A stretch of DNA of 64,000 bases from Rhipicephalus microplus (taxonomy: Eukaryota; Arthropoda; Arachnida; Ixodida; Ixodidae): contig NC_134710.1 in NCBI RefSeq assembly GCF_043290135.1, positions 5,271,821 through 5,335,820 on the forward strand. The letters run 5' to 3'. The first letter of the stretch is position 1. Every line of letters starts with the position of its first letter. A model generated the notes under the pieces. It did not search any database, was not told where the DNA came from, and saw nothing but the letters and a program-made list of their open reading frames with translations. A program made the position numbers and the translations under genes. Shown here one piece after another: positions 44,572-53,330 of the stretch.

Positions 44572-44809
44572 CAGCTGTTCGTCCTCGTCGGGCCACGGAT
44601 GACTGCCTTGGCCCCAGTACTGTTTTTGAATATCCCATTCAGCATCGTCCTTGGGATACTCTACGCAGCTGTGTCAGAATTCTTTTCTACATTCAAGTGG
44701 GTTGATTATCAGCAGTTTTGGAAAGCCATTGCGCCAATAGAGTGCATTGTGGAAGAAAGAACGCGATGGCTAATTGCACTGCACGGCACCTTCCAAATCT
44801 CACACACAT
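44572..44809 (+). CDS. Candidate internal exon with a membrane-span-like segment
   Basis: An acceptor-like TTTTCATAG ends at 44571 and a perfect donor GTAAGT starts at 44810. Between them one frame is open for 79 codons, and a stop lies just upstream at 44558. The peptide reads QLFVLVGPRMTALAPVLF, then LNIPFSIVLGILYAAVSEFF, a hydrophobic stretch that could span a membrane, then acidic and basic residues. I do not recognise it. The acceptor has a weak pyrimidine tract and no neighbouring exon was found, so it may be chance or a relic. Confidence 0.25.
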
Positions 44810-45310
44810 GTAAGTACCTGAATTAGCTTCTTGGGGCATATTGCACTGTTCGATTTATCAAGTGTTCCTGTTATAGTGGCTCGATGTGGTCAAGAGTTTT
44901 TTAATACATTAAAACATTGTCATTTTCGAAAATATTTGGACAAAAAGGATAAATCGATCTGTACATTCTTCGCTCTTTGTGGTATTTTTCTGCCACAGAC
45001 CACTGACTGAACTACTGACCTTTGCCGTGCTACCCTACAGGTTTTGCGTCGACAAGCGCAAACACAGAAAAAAGATGTGCATTCTTAACTGTTGCTCTTT
45101 GCTCGTGTCATTCATTAGTTTAATATCCTTCGGGCAGCCATCACATCTGCTCTCTACCTCATGGATCTAGTACTGATGAATGCCACATTATTATGGCATT
45201 AGCTTTCTGGTCATCTCCCATATACCAGCCTTGCAATTTCAGCATAAAACAAAACTGGGAGACATGTCACAAATGGTGGACACAAAAACAACATGCAAGA
45301 CTGAGCACAA
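44810..45310. other. Unassigned stretch
   Basis: AT-rich, short frames, no recognised domains. Confidence 0.4.
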
Positions 45311-45314
45311 AAAA

Positions 45315-45865
45315 AGAGGAGGACACAAACAACAGCACCAACTTACAACAGTTTATAATTAACACTGTGCAACATATAGTTGCACAGTCCCAAACGAAAG
45401 AAAGTAAAAATGATGAACAATGATAAAGGCCATGAGAAGCGCAACCCTATACAGATACCTTTCTTCTGCAGCAAAACTTCATAGCCGAAGGTGATGAAAG
45501 TTGACAGAAAGTAGAGCATCAGTAGGTCAATGAAATTGTCGACGCTGACACCAGCGGCGTTCTGGAAAGCGATGCTTCCCGTTGCATTGATGGCTTCCCT
45601 CACAGCACAGCATAGCTTTTGATGGGGGAAAGAGCTGTATGGGTCTTTCAGGTTGATTGAGAAACCATAAAGGTCGTTCTCGACTTGGTCTTGTAGAAAT
45701 AAATAACACGTCGTTAGGCTTTCGGAGTAAGCAGAGATCGTTGATGCTGAGGTTGTGAAGCATCCTATTCAGGAAAACGCCAAGGGAGAGTTGCCAAGTG
45801 GCTTTTTCAGAGATAACCCTTAGAGGGTAGCCTTCTTTGTGTGTTTTCGCCCTAAAAAAAGACAT
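45315..45865 (-). pseudogene. Penelope-like RT, N-terminal half (inverted)
   Basis: The minus strand from 45865 reads KTHKEGYPLRVISEKATWQL, SLGVFLNRML and LLRKPNDVLFI. After a frame change it reads GSIAFQNAAGVSVDNFIDLL and LLQKKGICIG, up to about 45430. This is the PLE reverse transcriptase up to just before its catalytic YVDD box. At 45320-45358 GGACACAAACAACAGCACC then AACTTACAACAG matches PLE termini at 50165-50190. The C-terminal half lies on the opposite strand to the right (45880 on). Confidence 0.75.
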
Positions 45866-45879
45866 GTAAGCTCATGCGT

Positions 45880-46738
45880 CTGGAAAGTCTTCAGGTACGT
45901 CGACGACTTTTTGATCATCTTCAAGCAAAGCGAAGCTCACCCTGCAAATCAGGGTCTCCAATTTCACCATGACGACCAAGTTCAGTAACCAATGGCAACC
46001 CAAATTTTTGAACATTAACATATCCTTCTTTGACAACCACGTTCGTTGAAGCTATTTACCCAATTCTGTAAAGGAACTCCTCCCTGTCACGTCAAGCCAC
46101 ACAAAACTCGCCAAGCGGGCTGTTGCCATCACCACTCTGACAAATGCCCTCAGCCAGTCATGCCATCACAAGGTGCAGTCGAGCAGGTGACTAGCCTGCG
46201 TACCACGGGTTACCCTCAAGAATTTACTGTTTGGCCTGGCACGCAAGCAACAACAAACACTCTGAAAGCCGTTCCAGGAAGAACGTGATCAAGAAAAGTA
46301 TCAATAATATTGCCCAAAAATCAGACTAAGAAGTACTTTTTAGCACTCCCAATAAGCTAGATATGTAGACTCGTCAAGCAGGAAGGGCCCAAGAAGGCTT
46401 GGTATACAACGAAACACAAAAGACCATTTGTAGAATTCTCAGCCAACATCGTCTATGAAGCCCCGCACTCCTGCAAAAAGATATTCATTGGACAAACTGG
46501 CCATTGTCTTAATCAGCAACTTGGTGAAAAATTTAGCAATCATCATCTAAAGCAAAACAGCAACATGGCACTCCATTGCAGCCTGTGCGGGTGCATGCCG
46601 ACAGTCGTAGGAAAATACCCAAGTGTGCACAGTCGCCTGATAGCCGAGGCTTTCGCGATTGAACTAAGGGGCGACACCACTAAGCAAAGAAGAGATCAAC
46701 CATCTATCATGTGCCTAGGTGCACTCTCGAAATTGTGA
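45880..46738 (+). pseudogene. Penelope-like RT C-terminus and GIY-YIG endonuclease
   Basis: The plus strand starts with FRYVDDFLIIFK (catalytic YVDD, about 45893-45925) and continues in broken frames. The linker TKKYFLALPIS precedes the GIY-YIG region, which reads NIVYEAPHSCKKIFIGQTGH and then CLNQQL (46445-46540). The usual YIG is FIG and the catalytic Arg region is changed. The Cys/His part MALHCSLCGCMP and AEAFAIELRGD follow to the end. The domain is degraded and not functional. Confidence 0.8.
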
Positions 46739-46812
46739 TCTTGAGGACTAACAGTTTCCACAAATTGTGCCGTGACGATTGGTTTGAAAATGCACGTGCC
46801 TTGTTGAACCAC

Positions 46813-46915
46813 ACTTTTATTGGAATAGCAATTATATGGGCACTCTCAGCTGAATTTTGCCGCCAGTGTCGGCGTCATTGTCACTCACCATATATGTATA
46901 CGTATCTATATATAT
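46813..46915 (+). repeat. Dispersed repeat family D, short copy
   Basis: TTTTATTGGAATAGCAATTA, then TATGGGCACTCTCAGCTGAA and TTTTGCCGCCAGTGTCGGCG fit the first part of family D, followed by a CATATATGTATACG end. Confidence 0.5.
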
Positions 46916-46948
46916 GAAAATGCAAGAAAGAATAAAACCCAGAAAGAC

Positions 46949-47023
46949 TCCGGCGCGCTGAATCGAACGTGGGACCTCAGCGTTCTGAAAGCAAGGCGTT
47001 AACCACTAAGCCACGGAGGCGCA
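46949..47023 (-). mobile_element. tRNA-like head of a second SINE type (or tRNA relic)
   Basis: On the minus strand the A-box-like TGGCTTAGTGG and B-box-like CGTTCGATTCA are spaced as in a tRNA. The T stem does not pair and the acceptor stem is irregular, so it is not a working tRNA. A body continues to the left (TCTTTCTGGGTTTTATTC) toward 46915, as in a SINE. Confidence 0.6.
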
Positions 47024-47294
47024 CGTCCTTCACCGTTCAAACGGCAAGTTACTTGTATCTACCACACACCACTGCTGACGGGCATCTTGCGGGGAATGGT
47101 GTTTTCAGCATTACCAGCAAGATGGCGCAATGAGCGCGCGTCGTCACATCAAGCGGCGAAGCTCGCTCTGATCTCCCACGTGTACTTCTCAATGCTTAGG
47201 AAAGGGGCGCGACGCTCCCTCGTGCATCCTTAACTCTATGCTTGCGCTCCCTTATCTCGCGATGGGCAGGGGGGAGGATTATACGTCTTGGCTG

Positions 47295-47600
47295 GCCTCG
47301 GGCTTTACCTGGCACAATTATGCTGTAGTTATCGGGCGCACAAAGATCACTGCAATCATCGCGAAAAGAGCACGCTTTTCATACAGAGCGACGTAACAAC
47401 TGAGAAAGAAGCTTATTCTGATGACGTTCAGCATAAGCGTGCATCCGTACCTGTGAGTACGTTTCGTGTGTCATTTCTGCGTGAGAAATGCAGGGCACGT
47501 TTCAATCTGCTTATTTTACACGTGACCTTCCAATTTGTTGCCATCGTGTTCATTGCTTCGCCTTTGCGGCAAAGCTGCGACTTTTTTCCTTTACATTGCA
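47295..47600 (+). repeat. Dispersed repeat family C, copy 2
   Basis: The inverted counterpart of 29150-29470. Blocks: GAAAAGAGCACGCTTTTCAT, TTCTGCGTGAGAAATGCAG, GTGACCTTCCAATTTGTTGC and CGCCTTTGCGG. Confidence 0.65.
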
Positions 47601-48275
47601 TTGAAGGGATAAAGCAATCACCGTTAGTCGATGCTCGTCCTGTGTGTTTCTTCATTAGTCTCATCTAGTTTGAACCGTTTGTACCTTTAACAGTATACCA
47701 ATCATCCGTGTTCGTCTCCGAGTGGGCTGTTGTTTTACCTTTCATGCATGGACACTGTTTTTTATCTTTTTGTACACTGCACATTACAGCCAGTTTCGTG
47801 CTATGTGGAAGAGTGAAGTCCCTTTCATCAGCCCCCCCCCCCCCCCCCCCCAATACACCTTTTTCCCAATTTCGGCGTGACAATTTCTTGCATTCATCTT
47901 AATACTACGAATTCACTGCTGCACTACAATAGCATTTTTGGGCACCCGTTGCCCACCCTCTTGCCCAAAACGCACTTCCCGCTACTGCTGGCCATCACAG
48001 CAGTACCTACAATTGGGCGAATTAGTACTACTGACTCATGACTGGCTCTGCAACACATACAAATACATAGAAATGTACACCACAGGCACAAACTCGCAAC
48101 TGTTTTACGGGAAAGAACGAAATGCACTTTTATCTTCGAAAAGCACGGACGCCACCCAATTTTCAGGTAAAGCCCCAAAATCTGACGGTAGACCTTGCTC
48201 TGCTGCTTGGGGTTTGCGTCGGTGTTTTCTTTGGCACTTTAACTGGGTTCACGGATAAACGGGGGCATCCTGAAG
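47601..48275. other. Unassigned stretch with a C20 run
   Basis: A C20 homopolymer lies at 47832-47851. At 48165-48240 VKPQNLTVDLALLLGVCVGV follows an acceptor-like AATTTTCAG; it is hydrophobic but unrecognised. Confidence 0.35.
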
Positions 48276-48393
48276 AAGCAGCACCTCCACCAGATGTCAC
48301 GAGATTGTGACGTGGACAAAGGGAGCAGACTACAAAGCAGCACCTCTACCAGATGTCACGGGGTTGTGACGTGGACAATGGGAGTAGACTATA
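48276..48393 (+). repeat. 59-bp tandem repeat, two diverged copies
   Basis: Units at 48276-48334 and 48335-48393 share AAGCAGCACCTC[C/T]ACCAGATG and TTGTGACGTGGACAA. They differ at several sites, so the duplication is not recent. Confidence 0.8.
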
Positions 48394-48417
48394 GGTCCAA
48401 GATGAAACTGCTTGCAT

Positions 48418-48557
48418 TAGACTCTCATTAAACACAACCTGAAGGGACCAGAAAAATATGTTCCGTTTAACAAGAGTTCGATTTACTGAGAGATGAACAA
48501 GGCTGTTCCATTTGAGCAGCAGTTCTGTTTAAGAAATTTCCTTTTTATGAGAGTCTA
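48418..48557. mobile_element. Small pogo-type MITE
   Basis: The left end TAGACTCTCATTAAA and the complement of the right end, TAGACTCTCATAAAA, bound 140 bp rich in TTTAA/GTTCGA words (TTTAACAAGAGTTCG). TA edges and the small size fit a non-autonomous pogo/Tigger derivative. Confidence 0.6.
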
Positions 48558-48611
48558 CTATATTTGGTCGAGCTTGTGAAGGTGAACGAAAAGTCAGATC
48601 ATAGCATTACA

Positions 48612-48910
48612 CACTGGCACTGATAGTGGCGAACAGAGCGTCTGCTGTCGATCATCTGAACATCGTTGAGGCGTGCTCTCTTTTATACATCACGTAAAGG
48701 ACATTTAAGCCTTACCACTGGTGGTCGCATAAGCTCTGGAATAATCTAGAGTATTCATGTCCTATGTGCAACCTTAACAAAGTAATCTACTATAAACGAG
48801 AAGCTTGTTGAACACTGAAACACGATTTGTTTAGCGCATTTCTCAGAGTGTTTGTGTTTAAACCAAACCCAGCAAAATAACACTTGTGGCAATATTTTTA
48901 ATGTATATTT
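48612..48910 (+). repeat. Dispersed repeat family A, copy 2
   Basis: Matches 9418-9720 in block order: GGCGAACAGAGCGTCTGC, TCTACTATAAACGAGAAGCTT, CAGAGTGTTTGTG, CACTTGTGGCAATA. Confidence 0.6.
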
Positions 48911-49855
48911 GGCCAGCCCTACCACCAGTAACAATGCGAGTGGTTCAATAGTTCAAAGAGCTTCGCTGACATGGTCGCATTTCGGTGGCAAGTTTCGTAT
49001 CAGGTACTACTGCGTGTGCTCGGGAAAGTTGCTGTGAATAGTGCATGCCGCTTGAGTTGCCGCAAAGAAATTGGCACGACTTTCTCCTGGGTGGCGCAAA
49101 ACAAACCTCTAAGTTCAAAGAGGCTAAGTGCATGTGTGCGAACAGCTAGCACACTAGTGCAGAGACAAAGAGAGGCACAGCTCTGCCGCTACTATAGTTG
49201 GCGACAAACTAAAAATTAAAGTGTACTGCTGTCCATTTTTATTATGCACGTCCAACTGCATCTGCTCGTTACTATGACTTAACAGTTCCGCATAACATTG
49301 AAAAATTCAACATGGCGCCGTTTGCAAAGAGCCGAGACATGCCACTGCATGAAGACTGGGAGGCGATAATTCGGTTTTCCTGTGGCGTTCTTTCGTCCAA
49401 AAGAAGCTATTTCCTAATTTTATCCACATGGTCTCAGTATCATTATCGCCGGTTATAATTCAATGCAGATGGTTGTCGATGTGCAGCATTTTAGGTGCAC
49501 CGAAGCGAACAGCAGCTCTGAGTGCTTTACAATGGTTTGTCGCGTTGTCTTGTTTCGGCAACGCGAAGTAGCAACATGGTGTTCCCCCACAAATCAGACG
49601 CACGAAGAATATCGCCTCAAGGTCACCACACTAGATGGTTATCCTCACGTTCATTTATGCATAAAAAAGTGAAGTTGGCATGTGCCCGTTTGTGTACAGT
49701 TTACCACTTATAAAGGTAATGGTATCAGCATTGCTACTAGTGTGTGTGTTACTTGGAGGCCGCAACATTGAAATCTTGGTGATTGTTTCTGATAAGTGCA
49801 TGTGGACGAAGCATGAGAGAAAGAAAGCAGTGATAATTCCGAGGTATTCTGCTTT
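48911..49855. other. Unassigned stretch
   Basis: Short unrecognised frames on both strands; no repeat partners seen. Confidence 0.4.
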
Positions 49856-49985
49856 GGAGCAATTTTTGGGGCAGAAAAAGTTTCATTTTGGAGCACTTTA
49901 GAGCAGCAAAATTTTCCATTTTAGAGCCCTTTGGAGCAGGTAATTTTGCATCTGAGAGCACTCTGAAGCAGCTAACTTCACAACA
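49856..49985 (+). repeat. ~33-bp tandem repeat, four units
   Basis: Units begin GGAGCAATTTTTGGGGCAG, GGAGCACTTTAGAGCAG, AGAGCCCTTTGGAGCAG and GAGAGCACTCTGAAGCAG at about 49856, 49890, 49923 and 49954. Confidence 0.75.
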
Positions 49986-50118
49986 AGGAGTAAACTGGAA
50001 AAGCAAATTGCATTTACGTGCAAGGACATGAATATTTCTTTGGGGGCTCTTGTGAAGAGCTAGAATGATATAAATTCATTGTAAATCTTAGAGCCAATCA
50101 TCTTAGAACACCCTCCAT

Positions 50119-51191
50119 CGTGGTTAACAGCGCGAAACACCCGGACAGGAGCGATAGAAGGACACGGTACAGCGCTGACTTTCAACTGAAATTTTTATTG
50201 AAAACACGAGAAAATATATATAGACAGAACAGAAGACCTCGTGACCAAACCAGCCCCCTCAATCGATAAAATTATACACGGCGACAAGGCTTTGTCATGT
50301 GCACGCAATCTTGCCACAAAATAACACATACTTCAAACTATAAGATTCCAATGTCGCCAAGAAAACCGGGCATGAGCAGACGAATGAACTTTAGCCACTA
50401 TCTAACAAAGATAATTCATTACCAAGTAAGGCGATAGACGGCTGGCTAACGCATTGAGACCCTTTCTTATTTATGAAAAATGCCTCCATAATTTCTCTTG
50501 AAAGCTTGTCTGGGTGCTTGAAGAGTACTTTTGTTTTTTCAAAAAGTGGGTGGCATCCACATTCGCGGCAATGCAAAGACAAATGTGAATGCGCAAATCC
50601 TTTCAAGGAACTGTGGTGTTCCCTTAGCCGTATATTGACACAACGCCCGGTCTGACCAATGTACTCTCGCCCGCATGAAAATGGGGTTGAGTACACGACA
50701 TTCTGCATGCACGGGAGAAACTTCATAGTATGTTTGATACTACACTGCTGATAAATTCCAGTCTTCCTGCCTTCTATGCGAGTGTTTACTGCCTGGCAAA
50801 GTCCCTTAAGCTTCGTTCTGCTTGAAAACCCAACGTTTAATCTGAACTTAGATGCTACTTTCTTTAATCTGTGCGAAAAAGAATGAACATATGGAATGTA
50901 GACAGAACGGCTAAAATCTTTTTCTTTCACTCGGGAGGACTGCCCCTTGACCTCACGCAGCAGCTTATCGCAAGTCGTAGAAATGATAGAGTGAGGAAAA
51001 CCTGCATCACGCAGCCTCTCCACCTGATAGTTAACGCTGTCAAGCATCGCGCTGTCGCGCTGTCGCGCTGTTAACCACGATGAATGCTCACCAACTAGCC
51101 CAGTTTTCCATCTTGTAGAACACCCTATTTTACTCGGTGATGCAAAAATAATGATGTCATGCCATTGAGCATTCCGGAACAACTTGTTCAA
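50119..51191 (-). mobile_element. Penelope-like element, 3' part with endonuclease
   Basis: The coding part (51191-50391) is followed by an untranslated end with GTCAGCGCTGTACCGTGTCC on the minus strand (about 50185-50165) and a terminal CGCGCTGTTAACCACGA at 50135-50119. The RT catalytic half is missing; truncation lies at about 51191. Confidence 0.85.
50391..51191 (-). CDS. PLE linker and GIY-YIG endonuclease, open reading frame
   Basis: A 266-codon frame without interruption. Residues 1-130 are the RT-thumb/linker region (VNYQVERLRDAGFP, YIPYVHSFSHRLKKVASKF). Residues 165-192 form the endonuclease core: VVYSTPFSCGREYIGQTGRC followed by VNIRLREH, with Y167, YIG at 177-179 and Arg 188/190. 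A CHC-type cluster HCRECGC lies at 207-213, and the metal-binding Glu is expected in SREIMEAFFI (about E236). In PLEs this domain nicks the target so the RT can prime. The catalytic residues I can check are present, unlike the copy at 45880-46738. The N-terminal Met is just the first ATG after truncation, not the original start, so a functional full element is not present. Confidence 0.85.
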   Translation of the reverse strand: MNKLFRNAQWHDIIIFASPSKIGCSTRWKTGLVGEHSSWLTARQRDSAMLDSVNYQVERLRDAGFPHSIISTTCDKLLREVKGQSSRVKEKDFSRSVYIPYVHSFSHRLKKVASKFRLNVGFSSRTKLKGLCQAVNTRIEGRKTGIYQQCSIKHTMKFLPCMQNVVYSTPFSCGREYIGQTGRCVNIRLREHHSSLKGFAHSHLSLHCRECGCHPLFEKTKVLFKHPDKLSREIMEAFFINKKGSQCVSQPSIALLGNELSLLDSG

Positions 51192-51656
51192 CGATTATGT
51201 TCGTAGCAAATAAAAAATACTGGTTCAATAAAACTGTACTTTATGAAATAATACTTTTAAGTACACCTATGTGGTTATCTGCAGACAACATAGACAAATA
51301 CTGAGGCATAGAATGCTAGAGAATTATACTGTCCCAACTGCATTCCCCTCAGACGACTCTTAGAAGAAAGAGGCTCTTTCTCTTCACGATCGATTATACT
51401 ACTGGGCGTAACATGACGTCACTTAGATAGCTTCATAAAGCAAACCTCCTCCGACACACCTTTCTCTCCGAGGCCACTCATGATGTACCAAACTTTGTTT
51501 TCCTCTTGCAGCGAAGTTTTATATGGCTAGGGCATTCTGTCTGTACACTAAAAACCTCTTAGTGTCACCTAAAAAGCAGTGCAAATGTGTGTACGAAGAA
51601 AAAAAACCTCACAGGGTACCTTATGCACATGCGCAAAAAGACTCAAAGGCAAAAGC
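51192..51656. other. Unassigned stretch
   Basis: AT-rich, short frames, nothing recognised. Confidence 0.4.
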
Positions 51657-51940
51657 GATTTTGTTTTCATTGCAATAACAATGATATAGACATTCACAGC
51701 TGGTTTTTGCCGTCACTGTCATGTTTCGTGTAATCTCTGAGTCGATAACATTCTCCCGCACATCACGTGTTTTACACACAGGTAAAAGTGCACAAGCAGG
51801 GGCCACGAACACGCCTGAAGCACAGAAAAAAAGAGCCGACCTATACTGCACGGAGGGTGCACGTGAGAACATTACCCTGTGTGCCAGGCCCGCCATCGAT
51901 TGCTACTTGAAGAGGAAGGAACGCACCACCCGTCTTCAAG
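51657..51940 (+). repeat. Dispersed repeat family D, copy 3
   Basis: CATTCACAGCTGGTTTTTGC, CGTCACTGTCATGTTTCGTG, ACATCACGTGTTTTACACA and CCACGAACACGCCTGAAGC match 42780-43030 in order. Confidence 0.65.
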
Positions 51941-53330
51941 GAGCATGAACAAAGGCAAGGGGAGGGGAGGTGTGGCATAGAGCAGCAACTGTGAATTTTG
52001 ACTTTGTCACGAGGCCATTTAATGTTAGAGTTCTCGTGTAGGTTCGTGTAAAGCAAACCACTGATGACATAACCATCCTCGAGAAATCAGCCGACGAGAC
52101 TATTTGCTTTTACCAAATCCCTGACACTCAATATATTTCAGAAACCCCTAAAAGACAACAGACAAAGAACACAGCATGAATAACTAGAAAGAGGTTAGCA
52201 GGAAGAACAAACGGCTAAAGACGTGAACAGTGCATAGAAATAAATGTGGAAAATAACCCTTATCCCAACCTAGCAAGACACGGTACTTGCAGCACAGGCT
52301 CTGGTACCAAGGCATGGACGCACACACGCACACGATGACATCAGTGATGTGGTTGAGGCGCTCACATCGTTGACTGGCAGGGAAGGAAGCGTCGCGCTGG
52401 TTGAAGTCAGTGACCTTTCTGCTTCGGCAGCCGCAGCTCGCACACGAAGCCGGAGACGTTTCTTGGCCAACGCCAGAAGACCACAACAAGCCTGGTTCGC
52501 ACCAGCTGACGAGAAGAAGCTCTGTGTCCAGGTGGGAGCCCGCAGCGACCTTGATGCAGGAGCTCTCCTGGCCGCCACCCCTGTGCTCTGGCCACCTTCT
52601 TCACTTGGTCCTGATTCAGCTACGTCTGCCTGGCTTCGCTGTTCTTCTCCCGTGGCTCTTCTAAATCTCCGTGGAGGCACCTTATTGGCTTCAAATCTTC
52701 ACCCCCACATGGCCGTAACAGAGCGTCATCTACGTCGTTCTCTTTGGTTCAGGCTGATGGCGTCACGCACTTTTCAAACGCGCACATTCGCATCAGAGAC
52801 TTTAAAAAGATACTGACACCTTTTTTTCTGAGGTGAGCTTACTCTGCCATACAATTCTCTTATATGCAGAGACAACTTTGAGCAAGTATGATGCTCAGAA
52901 AATCCTGATAAGATATTTTATTTTGATATTAAAGTCAGGTTTCTCGTGGCGCAGCTACAGAGATCGACACTAACTTGACGTCAGGTTACAGTACTAATCT
53001 TAGCGACTTCACGCAGCATTCTGGCTAGTTGTGATGACGTCGAGCACCAAAACACAAAAATAACAGCTTGCGAGTTGCCCCCTCGAACGTCTGAGCGCGC
53101 CGTTCGGTTGCGCAGCCACTCTCATCCAGCGTACCTGTGAAGAAAGCTAGCAAAGTCTGGAATAGTGTATGTGCATGCGAATATATAATGCTTTTCAGAG
53201 GGCAAATGAATCGTTTGCTTTCGAATAGGTCGTCATGGCACCAATGTTTTGCCTTGCGGATGGTCTTGGGCCATTGAAAAAGTAGACAATAGAGACTTTT
53301 AGCTTGTACGTACACTTCTTTATGTTACCA
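51941..53330. other. Unassigned stretch, GC-rich core
   Basis: 52270-52820 is GC-rich with overlapping frames on both strands (plus 155 codons, minus 136 codons); neither has a recognised domain. On the minus strand TTTCTTCACAG then GTACGCTGG near 53139 is a good acceptor before about 40 open codons. These could be exons, but I cannot join them to a gene. Confidence 0.3.

Noticed and set aside
46949..47023. Functional tRNA gene on the minus strand
   Set aside because: T-stem bases do not pair and the acceptor stem is irregular; better explained as a SINE head or relic.
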